Assembly: GCF_029968015.1 (NCBI RefSeq) | Contig: NZ_JASCIS010000024.1 | Span: 61,855 to 125,854, forward strand | Reading direction: 5' to 3' | DNA length: 64,000 bases | DNA from: Streptomyces luteolus | Lineage (GTDB): Bacteria > Actinomycetota > Actinomycetes > Streptomycetales > Streptomycetaceae | Shown: piece after piece, positions 16,390-24,560 of the stretch | Position numbering within the stretch: position 1 is the stretch's first letter | How the letters are laid out: every line of letters starts with the position of its first letter | Position numbers and translations under genes: made by a program | The notes under the pieces: generated by a model | Told to the model about the DNA's origin: nothing | What the model saw: only the letters and a program-made list of their open reading frames with translations | The model's database searches: none

Positions 16390-17154
16390 TCAGACGCGGA
16401 GGACCTGGGGCCCTTGCAGGGCGTAGCGCTGGGCCTCGGCGGCGGGCAGCTGGGTGTCCGTGACGATCGCCTCGAACTCGCCGATGTGCGCGAACCGGCA
16501 GAAGCTCACGGCCCCGAACTTGGTGTGGACCCCGGCGAACACATGCCGCCGGGCCGCCCGCATGGCCTGCCGTTTGACCTCGCTCACGGCGGGATCGGGG
16601 GTGGTGAGTCCGTGCTCGCGGGAGATGCCGTTGGCCCCGATGTACGCGAGGTCGACGACGAAGCCGGAGAGCATCCTGGTCGTCCAGTGGTCGACGGTGG
16701 CGAGAGTGCCGGGCCGCACCCGGCCGCCGAGCAGCAGCACCGTCGTGTCGTTCGCCGCCTCGGCGAGGGCGTTCGCGGTGGCGAGCGAGGCGGTGAGGAC
16801 GGTGAGGGGGCGGTCCGTCGGCAGCGCTTCGGCGATGAGCTGCGGGGTGAAGCCCTCGTCGACGAAGACGGTCTCGGCGTCGCCGAGCAGATCGGCCGCG
16901 GCGGCCGCGATCCGGCGCTTCTCGGGTACGCGCATGGTGGTGCGGTACGCCAGGGTCGTCTCGAAGCCGGCGCTCTCCACGGGGTACGCGCCGCCGTGGG
17001 TACGGCGGACCAGGCCGTGGTCCTCCAGGGCGCGCAGGTCGCGGCGGACGGTCTCCTTGGCGACGCCGAGCTCGGCCGCGAGGGCCGTGACGTCGACGCT
17101 GCCGGCGCGCCGGGCGGCCCGGACGATCTCCCGCTGGCGTTCCTCGGCACTCAC
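16390..17154 (-). CDS. DeoR-family transcriptional regulator
   Basis: A 254-residue repressor. The N-terminal winged helix-turn-helix (residues 1-58) has the DeoR signature VDVTALAAELGVAKETVRRDLRALEDHGLVRRTHGG. The C-terminal DeoRC sugar-phosphate sensor domain spans about 75-235 (FVDEGFTPQLIAEAL, LLLGGRVRPGTLATVD, DLAYIGANGIS). First gene of the polyol operon, so it very likely represses it and responds to a phosphorylated sugar. No operator could be assigned with confidence. Confidence 0.9.
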   Translation of the reverse strand: MSAEERQREIVRAARRAGSVDVTALAAELGVAKETVRRDLRALEDHGLVRRTHGGAYPVESAGFETTLAYRTTMRVPEKRRIAAAAADLLGDAETVFVDEGFTPQLIAEALPTDRPLTVLTASLATANALAEAANDTTVLLLGGRVRPGTLATVDHWTTRMLSGFVVDLAYIGANGISREHGLTTPDPAVSEVKRQAMRAARRHVFAGVHTKFGAVSFCRFAHIGEFEAIVTDTQLPAAEAQRYALQGPQVLRV

Positions 17155-17270
17155 GGGTGGCTCCTCTCCTCGGACGGGGGTGCCCGTTCGGGCGCCCTGA
17201 GGAAAGTTCTACCGGGCGGGGCGGGGTGGGGGCATGTCCGGGGTGGGGCGGAACGTGCCCGCTTCGCAAG

Positions 17271-17304
17271 CGCCGGAGGGGCTCAAAAATGAGCCCCTCC
17301 GGCG
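17271..17304. terminator. Repeat-derived perfect hairpin terminator
   Basis: CGCCGGAGGGGCTCA (17271-17285), loop AAAA, TGAGCCCCTCCGGCG (17290-17304): a perfect 15-bp stem. The same CGCCGGAGGGGCT core recurs at 29721, and one arm recurs at 60178. It follows the uronate dehydrogenase gene (minus strand, ending at 17406). Confidence 0.75.
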
Positions 17305-17405
17305 ATTGAGGAGCGGGGGTCCGGGGGCGGAGCCCCCTGGGGGTGACCGTTCGTGCCCGTACTGTGCCCGGTTTCTGCCCGCCCGGCAGGGCGCCCGCTC
17401 GGGCG

Positions 17406-18215
17406 TCAGCGCGGCCACATGGGCGGGCTCGTGCAGAAGGGGCCGCCCAGGTGCGCGTGGTCCGGGTCGGAGTCGTCCAGCTCGCCCTGCTCGGCGACGA
17501 GCTTCTCCGCGTACCGCTCCGAATCGTCGCGCGGCTCGTACCCGAGTGCGCGGGCGCTCGAAAGGTCCCACCACAGGCGGGAGTTGGCGGACGAGCCGTA
17601 CACGACCGTGTGTCCGACCTCCGGCGCGGTCAGCGCGGCGTGGAAGAGCCGGGCGCCGTCGGCCGGGCTCATCCAGACCGACAGCATCCGCACCGACGTC
17701 GGCTCGGGGAAGCAGGAGCCGATCCGCACGGACACCGTCTCCAGGCCGTGCCGGTCCCAGTAGAGCTGCGCGAGGTCCTCGCCGAAGGCCTTGGAGAGGC
17801 CGTAGTACGTGTCGGGGCGGCGCGGCGTGTCGACCGGGATCAGCGGGTCGCCGGGGCGCGGGCGCGGGGTGAAGCCGACGGCGTGGTTGGAGGAGGCGAA
17901 GACGATCCGCCGCACGCCCTCCTCGCGGGCCGCCTCGTACAGGTGGTAGGTGCCCTCGATGTTGGCGCGCAGGACGTTCTCGAACGAGGACTCCAGCGAG
18001 ATGCCCGCCAGGTGGACGATCGCGTCCACACCCCGGACGGCCGCGCGCAGGGCGTCCTTGTCGGCCAGGTCGGCGGTGATCGCGTCCGGCGCGCCCTCCA
18101 CGGGGACCAGGTCGAGGAGGCGCAGCTCGTACCCGTACCGCGGAAGCAGCTCGCGCATCAGCGTGCCGACGCCGCCCGCGGCGCCGGTGAGCAGGACGGT
18201 GCGGGGCGCGGCCAT
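17406..18215 (-). CDS. udh: Uronate dehydrogenase-like NAD-dependent epimerase/dehydratase family protein
   Basis: A 269-residue extended-SDR-fold enzyme with TGAAGGVG at the N-terminus, the segment ASSNHAVGFTPR with the catalytic Ser/Ser-Asn, and YYGLSKAFGE with Tyr and Lys. The ASSNHAVGFxPR and YGxSKAFGE segments and the length are those of uronate dehydrogenase, which oxidises D-galacturonate/D-glucuronate to the aldarolactone with NAD+. The divergent neighbour is an aldarate-pathway dehydratase, which supports this. The ATG at 18215 has GGAGGAG upstream; a longer frame to 18260 is unlikely. Confidence 0.8.
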   Translation of the reverse strand: MAAPRTVLLTGAAGGVGTLMRELLPRYGYELRLLDLVPVEGAPDAITADLADKDALRAAVRGVDAIVHLAGISLESSFENVLRANIEGTYHLYEAAREEGVRRIVFASSNHAVGFTPRPRPGDPLIPVDTPRRPDTYYGLSKAFGEDLAQLYWDRHGLETVSVRIGSCFPEPTSVRMLSVWMSPADGARLFHAALTAPEVGHTVVYGSSANSRLWWDLSSARALGYEPRDDSERYAEKLVAEQGELDDSDPDHAHLGGPFCTSPPMWPR

Positions 18216-18380
18216 GAACTCTCCTCCATCGGACAGGCAAACAAACGCACAGACAGTCATTCACATGCTCGGACAAGCTGGGAAGTGCGACTCGGTGACG
18301 TCAAGACCGGCGCCGAAGTGGGTGGTTGACGGATTCTACTGATCCCTGACCGGCGTCGCCCGCCGCCTTAGCGTGGTCGA

Positions 18381-18396
18381 GTTCAGAAATGTGGAC
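18381..18396. promoter_or_regulatory. Possible IclR-type operator of the uronate locus
   Basis: GTTCAGAAATGTGGAC is an imperfect dyad (GTTCA-N6-TGGAC) 28 bases before the dehydratase start, in the 208-base region between divergent udh and kdgD. A dyad with the same half-site and spacing (GTTCA-N6-CGAAC) precedes the IclR/dioxovalerate dehydrogenase pair at 27385-27400. Inference only. Confidence 0.35.
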
Positions 18397-18423
18397 AGCG
18401 ATCAGAATCGCGAGGGAGAGCCC

Positions 18424-19410
18424 GTGACGTCAGCCCCGCTCGCCGCCCGACTCCGCGTCCCCAGCGGGCCCTTGTTCTTCCCCGTCACCGCGTTCGGGCC
18501 GGACGGCGCGGTCGACCTCGACGCGTTCCGTACGCACGTGCGCGCCGGGATCGAGGCGGGCGGCGCCGCCGTCTTCGCCTGCTGCGGCACCGGCGAGTTC
18601 CACGCGCTGACCCCCGAGGAGTTCCGGGACTGCGTGGCCGCCGCCGTCGAGGAGGCGGGGGAGGCAGCGGAGGCCGAAGGGGCAGCGGAGGCCGAAGGGG
18701 CCAGGGAGGCCGGGGGGCGCGTGCCCGTCGTCGCGGGCGTGGGCTACGGCACGGCCCTCGCGGTGCGGTACGCCCGCCTCGCGGAAGAGGCCGGAGCGGA
18801 CGGCGTCCTCGCCCTGCCGCCGTACCTGGTCGCCGCCGAACAGGCGGGCCTCGTACGGCACTTCACCGCGATCGCCGACGCCACCGCGCTCGACGTGATC
18901 GTCTACCAGCGCGACAACGCCGTGTTCACCCCCGCCACCGTGGTCGAACTCGCCCGCCACCCGAGGATCGTCGGCCTCAAGGACGGCCGCGGCGACCTCG
19001 ACCTGATGCAGGGCATCATCAGCGCCGTCCGGGTCTCCGGCAACAAGGACTTCCTCTACTTCAACGGCCTGCCCACCGCCGAGTGGACCCAGCTGGCCTA
19101 CCGCGCCCTCGGCGTCACGCTCTACTCCTCGGCGGCGTTCTGCTTCGCCCCCGAGACCGCGCTGGCCTTCCACCGCGCCCTGAACGCCGGTACGCCGGAG
19201 GGCGAGCGGCTACTCGTCGAGCTCCTCGACGGCTTCTACCGGCCCCTGGTCGCCCTGCGCGACTCGGGCCGCGGATACGCCGTCTCGCTCGTCAAGGCCG
19301 GGGTGCGGCTGCGGGGCCTGGACGTCGGGCCCGTACGGTCACCGCTGACCGAACCGGACCCGGGCACGGTCAAGCAGCTGGCCCAGCTCATCGAACGCGC
19401 CCGGAGCTGA
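18424..19410 (+). CDS. kdgD: 5-dehydro-4-deoxyglucarate dehydratase
   Basis: A 328-residue class I aldolase-fold (DapA/NAL superfamily) enzyme converting 5-dehydro-4-deoxyglucarate to 2,5-dioxovalerate (2-oxoglutarate semialdehyde), CO2 and water. Visible landmarks: PSGPLFFPVTAF, CGTGEFHALT (carboxylate binding), the VIVYQRDN tyrosine loop and the Schiff-base lysine in VGLKDGRGDLD. Residues about 78-98 are a low-complexity EAGEAAEAEGAAEAEGA insert made by an 18-bp tandem repeat; homologues normally run straight through here. GTG start with GAGGGAGAG upstream. Confidence 0.9.
   Translation: MTSAPLAARLRVPSGPLFFPVTAFGPDGAVDLDAFRTHVRAGIEAGGAAVFACCGTGEFHALTPEEFRDCVAAAVEEAGEAAEAEGAAEAEGAREAGGRVPVVAGVGYGTALAVRYARLAEEAGADGVLALPPYLVAAEQAGLVRHFTAIADATALDVIVYQRDNAVFTPATVVELARHPRIVGLKDGRGDLDLMQGIISAVRVSGNKDFLYFNGLPTAEWTQLAYRALGVTLYSSAAFCFAPETALAFHRALNAGTPEGERLLVELLDGFYRPLVALRDSGRGYAVSLVKAGVRLRGLDVGPVRSPLTEPDPGTVKQLAQLIERARS
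18663..18698 (+). repeat. 18-bp in-frame tandem repeat in kdgD
   Basis: Two exact copies of GGCAGCGGAGGCCGAAGG (18663-18680, 18681-18698) followed by a degenerate third. They encode an Ala/Glu-rich surface insert. Confidence 0.85.
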
Positions 19411-19444
19411 CCGACGGGACGCCTGCCGGCCAAGGCGGCGCCGC

Positions 19445-20599
19445 GTGAAGACGTCCGCCTTCCTCTATCCCTGGGACGTGAACGGCGACCCGGAGGCCGC
19501 CGCGCGCCTCGTCGACCTCGGCGTCCAGCAGGTCATCCTCGCCTCCGCCTACCACTCCACCCGCGCCCTCACCCCCCGCCACCCGCGCCACCGCGTCGTC
19601 ACGGCCGCGCACGCCGCCGTACTCCACCCGCCGGGCCCGCCGTGGCAGGGGCGGCGGCTGCGGCCGTACCCGGCGGGGGACTGGGCGCCCGGCGACGCCT
19701 TCGCCGAGGCCGCCGCCGCCCTCGCCGACGCGGGGCTCGACGTCCACTCCTGGGTCGTCCTCGCCCACAACTCCCGTATGGGCGCCGACCATCCGGACAC
19801 CTCCGTCGTCAACGCCTACGGCGACCGCTACCCCTGGGCGCCCTGCATCGCGCAGCCCGAGGTCCGCGCGTACGTCACGACCCTGGCCGCCGACTCCGCC
19901 GCGCGCCCCGGCGCGCTCGGCACCGAGCTGGAGTCCTGCGGCTGGTACGGGCTCGCCCATCTGCACGCCCACGACAAGACCTCCGGCGTCCCCCTCGGGG
20001 ACGCCGCGCAGTACCTGATGTCCCTCTGCTTCTGCGCCGCCTGCGCCCGGGGGTACGAGGACGCCGGGCTGTCCGCCGGGCGGCTCGCGCGCTCCGTACG
20101 CGACGCCCTCGCGCCCGTGTGGCGCGGCGAGACCGGCGAGGGCGCGACGGTCGAGCGGCTCCTGGGCGCCGAACTCGCCGCCGCCACCCTGGAGTTCAGG
20201 GGCCGTACGGCCCGTACGCTGCAGGAGGACGCGAGCGCGGCGGTACGTGCGGCGGCGCCCGCGGGCTTCCAGGTGCTGCTGCACGCCGACCCCGTTCCGT
20301 ACCACTGCGGCGCCAACGCGGGCGTCGAGCCGTCTCATGTGCTCGCGGTGGCGGACGGGGTGGTGGTGCCGTGCACGGGCGGGCCCGCCCTGCTCGCGCC
20401 GTTCGCCGCGGCCGCCCCACCGGGGACGGTCCTCGCCGCCAACCTCACCGTGGTGAGCGGCATGGGCGGCGCACCCGGCACCCTCGCCCGGGACGCGGAA
20501 CGCGCCGCCCGCGCGGGCGCGACGGAGCTGCGGCTCTACCACGCGGGCCTGGCGTCGGACGCGGACCTGGCGGAGGTACGGCGGGCGCTGCGGAGGTAA
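19445..20599 (+). CDS. Conserved-looking protein of unknown function, TIM-barrel-like
   Basis: A 384-residue cytoplasmic protein starting GTG, 34 bases after kdgD and surely co-transcribed. Residues 1-25 (TSAFLYPWDVNGDPEAAARLVDLGVQQVILASAYHS) and alternating strand/helix pattern (LDVHSWVVLAHNS, ELESCGWYGLAHLHAH, VLLHADPVPYHCG, TELRLYHAGLASDADL) look like a (beta/alpha)8 barrel related to glycoside-hydrolase-like folds. A CFCAACARGY segment holds clustered cysteines. Carboxylates and His residues at strand ends suggest an enzyme. Its place suggests a role in uronate or oligouronide use. No family recognised. Confidence 0.65.
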   Translation: MKTSAFLYPWDVNGDPEAAARLVDLGVQQVILASAYHSTRALTPRHPRHRVVTAAHAAVLHPPGPPWQGRRLRPYPAGDWAPGDAFAEAAAALADAGLDVHSWVVLAHNSRMGADHPDTSVVNAYGDRYPWAPCIAQPEVRAYVTTLAADSAARPGALGTELESCGWYGLAHLHAHDKTSGVPLGDAAQYLMSLCFCAACARGYEDAGLSAGRLARSVRDALAPVWRGETGEGATVERLLGAELAAATLEFRGRTARTLQEDASAAVRAAAPAGFQVLLHADPVPYHCGANAGVEPSHVLAVADGVVVPCTGGPALLAPFAAAAPPGTVLAANLTVVSGMGGAPGTLARDAERAARAGATELRLYHAGLASDADLAEVRRALRR

Positions 20600-20679
20600 G
20601 CCGTCCGGCGCCCACCGATGAGTCCGGGGCTCGGCGGCGGTCCACCCTGAGGAGACCCGACCGGAACAAGGAGCGCGCG

Positions 20680-21282
20680 ATGGCAGACGACACGACCACC
20701 GACGGCATGCCCGACCTCACGCCCCAGGCGCGAGTCGTCGCCCGCCTCGCCGAGCAGGTCGACGACAGCCGGCTCGGCGATCCCACGCCGTGCCCGGAGT
20801 ACGCCGTACGCAATCTGCTCGGCCACCTCACGCAGCTGGCCGTCGCGTTCCGGGACGCCGCCCGCAAGGACTTCGGGCCGACCACCGACACCGACCCGGG
20901 CAGCGGCGTCCCGGACATCGGCGAGGACTGGCGGGCCGAGCTGCGGGGCGCGCTGAGCGAGCTCGGGGAGGCGTGGCGTGATCCGTCCGCGTGGGAGGGG
21001 GAGACGCGGGCGGGCGGGGTGACGCTGCCGGCGGAGGTGATGGGGCTTGTCGCGGTCGACGAGCTGGTCGTCCACGGCTGGGACCTGGCCCGGGCGACCG
21101 GCCAGGACTACGCCCCGGACCCGGAGTGCCTCGCGGTGACGTACGGGTTCCTGGACCAGTCCCGGGCGCCGGAGGATCGCGGCGAGATCTTCGGCCCGGT
21201 GCTGGAGGTGCCCGCCGGGGCCCCGCTCCTCGACCAGGTGGTCGGCCTGGCGGGGCGCCGCCCCGACTGGCCTGCGGCCTGA
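20680..21282 (+). CDS. TIGR03086-type metal-binding protein (DinB/maleylpyruvate isomerase fold)
   Basis: A 200-residue four-helix-bundle protein. LTPQARVVARLAEQV, DPTPCPEYAVRNLLGHLTQLA (first metal His) and LVAVDELVVHGWDLARATGQ (second and third ligands) are the hallmarks of the actinobacterial mycothiol-dependent maleylpyruvate isomerase-like family. Most members probably use mycothiol or bind a metal; exact substrate unknown. AAGGAG is 6 bases before the ATG. A larger overlapping frame upstream is a shadow of the preceding gene. Confidence 0.82.
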   Translation: MADDTTTDGMPDLTPQARVVARLAEQVDDSRLGDPTPCPEYAVRNLLGHLTQLAVAFRDAARKDFGPTTDTDPGSGVPDIGEDWRAELRGALSELGEAWRDPSAWEGETRAGGVTLPAEVMGLVAVDELVVHGWDLARATGQDYAPDPECLAVTYGFLDQSRAPEDRGEIFGPVLEVPAGAPLLDQVVGLAGRRPDWPAA

Positions 21283-21284
21283 TT

Positions 21285-21460
21285 TTCCCCACCCCGCCCC
21301 TTCCCGAAAGCTTGCAGCAGCTGTTGTTCGGCTGCCGCGCCGTCGTGGCTGGTCGCGCAGTTCCCCGCGCCCCTGTCGGGGCACGTGAATTCAGCCCGTC
21401 TGGGGGCACCTCCCGGCCGGAGGCTGGGGGAGTTTGAGGACGAGCCCGCAGGGCGATCGA
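21285..21460. repeat. Composite intergenic repeat cluster
   Basis: Pieces in order: a CCCGCCCCTTCCC block (21293-21305), CGCCGTCGTGGCTGGTCGCGC (about 21338-21359), a GGGGGCACCTCCCGGCCGG hairpin element (21402-21428) and TTGAGGACGAGCCCGCAGGG (21433-21452). The same blocks reappear at 29643, 32225 and 60105-60310. It separates the converging TIGR03086 and PBP genes and probably also terminates them. Confidence 0.6.
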
Positions 21461-21489
21461 CGGTGCCCACGTCGACGGTGCGGGACCGA

Positions 21490-22935
21490 CTACCCGAGTG
21501 CCGCCCGCATGACCGCCTCCGCCACCGGCGCCGCCAGCCCGTTGCCGCTGACCTCCGAGCGTGCCGCGCCCGAGTCCTCGATCAGGACCGCCACCGCGAC
21601 CTGCTTGCCGGAGGCGTCCTCGGCGTAGGACGTGAACCAGGCGTACGGCGTCTTCGAGTTGTTCTCGCCGTGCTGGGCCGTGCCCGTCTTGCCGCCGACC
21701 GTCAGGCCGTCGATCCGGGCGTTGGAACCCGTGCCCTTGTCCACCACCGTCTGCATCGCGGACGTCAGCTGCTCGGCCGTGCGCTCGCTCACCACCCGGT
21801 GCGAGGACGCGTCGGAGAGGTCCTCAAGGGTCGAACCGTTCCCGTCCGTCACCTCGGACACCATGTGCGGGTCGACCAGCTCACCGCCGTTCGCGAGGGC
21901 CGCCGACACCATCGCCATCTGCAGCGGCGTCGCCGTCACGTCGAACTGGCCGATGCCGGACAGAGCCGTCTGGGCCTTGTCCATCCCGGCGGGGTAGACG
22001 CTCTCGGAGGCGCGCACCGGCACGTCCCGCTCGTCGTCGTTGAAGCCGAACTTCTCCGCCGTCGCCTTCACCTCGTCCGCGCCCAGGTCGGCGGCCAGCT
22101 TCGCGAAGACGTTGTTGCAGGAGTACTGCAGGGCCGTGCGGAGCGTGGCGTCCTCGCAGGGCGCCGACGCGTTCTCGTTGCGCAGCACCGTGCTCGTGCC
22201 GGGCAGCGTGTACGGGTCGGGGCTGTCGGTGCGCTCGTCGACCGAGTTGTACAGCCCGTTCTCCAGCGCGGCCGCGGCCACCACCAGCTTGAACGTGGAG
22301 CCCGGCGGCAGCGGCTGGCGCAGCGCCCGGTTCACCATCGGCTTGTCCTCGTCCCCGGTGAGCGCCTGCCACGCCTCCCCGTCCGCGGACCCGCTGATCT
22401 TCGACGGGTCGTACGACGGGGTGGAGACCATGCCGAGGATCTCGCCCGTGCCCGGGTCCATCGCGACGGCAGCGCCCTTGGTGTCCCCGAGCGCCTCGTA
22501 GGCCGCCTTCTGCACCGCCGGGTCGAGGGTCGTGACCACGTTGCCGGGGTCGGCGTGCTTGCGGGTGACCGCGTCGACCGGGCTCTTCAGGCGGTTGTCG
22601 GTGCCGTCGAGGACGTCCTGGTAGATGCCCTCCAGCTGCGTCGCCCCGTACACCTGCGAGCTGTAGCCGGTGACGGCGGAGTAGAGCTTGCCGTCGGTGT
22701 AGGTGCGTTTGTACGCGAGGTCGCTGCCTGTCGTCCTCTCCGAACCGGTGACCGTGTCTCCGGCCACCACGATGTTGCCCAGCGGGTACGCGTACTGCTC
22801 GATCGCGTCCCGGCGGTTGTGCTTGTTGTCTGCGAGCGCCTCGCCGTCGTAGAACTGCACCCACGTCGCCCTCAGGAGAAGGGCGAGCACGAGCAGCAGC
22901 GAAAAGACCGAAGCGCGCCTGATCGTCTTGTTCAT
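21490..22935 (-). CDS. Class B penicillin-binding protein (PbpA-like transpeptidase)
   Basis: A 481-residue membrane-anchored transpeptidase. One N-terminal transmembrane helix (RRASVFSLLLVLALLLRATW) is followed by a PBP dimerisation region and the acyltransferase domain. Active-site motifs: SxxK as PPGSTFKLV, SxN as YSCNN and KTG as GGKTGTAQ. This short type, with the YAYPLGNIVVAGDTVTGS-like N-terminal segment, is the PbpA group of actinobacteria, cell-wall synthases for septation or sporulation that normally pair with a SEDS protein. Not in a division cluster here; the two-component system genes lie 65 bases upstream on the same strand. Confidence 0.9.
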   Translation of the reverse strand: MNKTIRRASVFSLLLVLALLLRATWVQFYDGEALADNKHNRRDAIEQYAYPLGNIVVAGDTVTGSERTTGSDLAYKRTYTDGKLYSAVTGYSSQVYGATQLEGIYQDVLDGTDNRLKSPVDAVTRKHADPGNVVTTLDPAVQKAAYEALGDTKGAAVAMDPGTGEILGMVSTPSYDPSKISGSADGEAWQALTGDEDKPMVNRALRQPLPPGSTFKLVVAAAALENGLYNSVDERTDSPDPYTLPGTSTVLRNENASAPCEDATLRTALQYSCNNVFAKLAADLGADEVKATAEKFGFNDDERDVPVRASESVYPAGMDKAQTALSGIGQFDVTATPLQMAMVSAALANGGELVDPHMVSEVTDGNGSTLEDLSDASSHRVVSERTAEQLTSAMQTVVDKGTGSNARIDGLTVGGKTGTAQHGENNSKTPYAWFTSYAEDASGKQVAVAVLIEDSGAARSEVSGNGLAAPVAEAVMRAALG

Positions 22936-23000
22936 CCCACAGAGGTGACGCGTCAGGCAGCGACTGATGTTCCCTTTCGGGCGGGTTTCTCAGGAAGTCT

Positions 23001-23702
23001 TCATCCGCGCTGGTCCCGCGCCCCGCCCACCACACCCGCCTCGTACGCCGCGATCACCGCCTGGGTGCGGTCCCGCGCACCGGTCTTGGCGAGGACCGCC
23101 GCCACGTGCGACTTGACCGTCGCCGGGCCCACGTCCATGCGGCGGGCGATCTCCGCGTTGCTCAGGCCGGTCGCCATCAGTCGCAGCACCTCGCCCTCGC
23201 GCTCCGTCAGCCGCCCCACCCACCCCGGGGGCGCCGCGCCGGCCTGCGCGTGCGCCGTCGCCAGGGCCCGTACGGCCGCGGGAAACAGCAGCGAGTCCGA
23301 CGTGGCGACCAGGCGCACCGCCTGCACCAGCTGGTCGGGCTCGGCCCGCTTCAGGAGGAACCCGGAGGCGCCGGCGCGCAGCGCGCCGTACACGTACGCG
23401 TCGTTCTCGAAGGTCGTCACGACCACGATCCGCGGCGGGGCCGCGAGCGAGCCGAGGATCTGCTCGGTGGCGCGGATGCCGTCGATCTCCGGCATCCGCA
23501 CATCCATGAGGACCACGTCGGGCCGCTCCGCGCGCACCACCGACACCGCCTCCGCGCCGGTCGCCGCCTCCCCGACCACCTCGATGCCGGGCTCCGCGTC
23601 GAGGATGACCCGCAGCGCGGTGCGCACCATCCGCTCGTCGTCGGCGAGCACGACGCGCAGCGCCGCCCGCCCCGCGCCTGCCGGTACCGGCGGTGTGGTC
23701 AT
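23001..23702 (-). CDS. NarL/LuxR-family response regulator
   Basis: A 233-residue regulator. The receiver domain spans residues 14-130 with the acidic pair DDE, phospho-acceptor Asp in VVLMDVRMPEIDG, Thr in VVTTF and Lys in FLLKRA. The C-terminal LuxR helix-turn-helix (about 158-222) has LTEREGEVLRLMATGLSNAEIARRM and TVKSHVAAVLAK. Its start overlaps the kinase stop as ATGA. The cognate kinase is interrupted by an insertion sequence, so signal input may be lost or changed. Confidence 0.93.
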   Translation of the reverse strand: MTTPPVPAGAGRAALRVVLADDERMVRTALRVILDAEPGIEVVGEAATGAEAVSVVRAERPDVVLMDVRMPEIDGIRATEQILGSLAAPPRIVVVTTFENDAYVYGALRAGASGFLLKRAEPDQLVQAVRLVATSDSLLFPAAVRALATAHAQAGAAPPGWVGRLTEREGEVLRLMATGLSNAEIARRMDVGPATVKSHVAAVLAKTGARDRTQAVIAAYEAGVVGGARDQRG

Positions 23703-24440
23703 GGGAGAGCCTCCACAGGGAGTCGTACGTCCAGGGTCCAGGTGCCGTCGGCGGCGCCCGCGCGGGCCGTGCCGCCGGGCAGCCGGGCGCGCTCCTCGAT
23801 GCCGCGCAGGCCGCGCCCGCCGTCGCTTCGCGGCTTCACGGGCGCCGTGCCGGGATTGGTCAGGACGAGGCTCAACTCCTCGTCCTTCAGGGCAAGTTGG
23901 ACCGTGACCGGGCCTCCGTCGCCGTGCCGGAGCGCGTTGCTCAAGCCCTCTTGCACGATGCGGTACCCCTCGCGGCCGACGAGGGCGGTCAGGGCCGCCA
24001 GGTCTCCCTCGACCTCTGCCGTCACCGTCAGACCCGCCGCGCGCGTACGGGAGAGCAGTCCGTCGAGGCCGTCGGCGAGGGTCGGCGCGGGCAAGCTGGT
24101 CGCGTCGTCGCCCGTCCGCAACAGGCCGAGCACCGCGTCGAGTTCACCGACCGTACGGCGGGTGGTGTCCTCGATCGCGGCGAGCGCCTCGCGGACGAAG
24201 CCGGGGTCACTGTCGAGCACCCGGCGGGCCGCGCCCGCCTGCAGCGTCACGGCGCTGAGGGCATGGCCCACCGAGTCGTGCAGCTCCCGCGCGAGCCGGT
24301 TGCGCACGGCCAGGTCGGCGGCGCGGGCCTCCGCCCGCGCGAGCCGGTCCGCGGGCGTCGGCCCGAGCAGCGACGGCGCACACCGGGCGAGCAGGCCCGC
24401 GGCCGCGGCGGCGCAGGCGGCGAGCGGCACGGCCACGGCT
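23699..24440 (-). pseudogene. Sensor histidine kinase, 3' part, cut off by an IS element
   Basis: About 246 residues of a NarL-type sensor kinase: one transmembrane stretch (VAVPLAACAAAAAGLLARC), a HisKA_3 box with the phospho-His in RNRLARELHDSVGHALSAV, and an HATPase domain (EGLSNALRHGDGG, DGGRGLRGIEERARLPGG). The N-terminus is missing because a TnpB element ends at 24441. The first 37 codons survive at 25853-25963 and join in frame if the element is removed. A GTG at 24436 preceded by AAGGAG supplied by the IS end could still start a shortened kinase lacking the N-terminal region. Confidence 0.75.
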
Positions 24441-24560
24441 TGACTTGCTCCTTGGGCTGAAGCCCGAGGATTCTGGACTTCTCTCCCGAAGTCTGCCCCG
24501 CTAGGCGGTGCAGACTTCAGGAGGGAACCCGTGGCTTCCTGCTTCGTTGCACTGTGCCAG
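24441..24560 (-). ncRNA. Predicted TnpB guide RNA scaffold (omega/reRNA)
   Basis: In TnpB systems the guide RNA derives from the 3' end of the element, overlapping the end of tnpB, and its guide is the flank just past the right end. Here the stem-loops at 24476-24493 and 24454-24465 lie between the tnpB stop (24501) and the boundary, so the guide would read kinase sequence from 24440 downward. Extent is a guess from family knowledge. Confidence 0.45.

Noticed and set aside
21385..23907. 840-codon plus-strand frame across PBP and response regulator
   Set aside because: Shadow of well-supported minus-strand genes; no recognisable domain.
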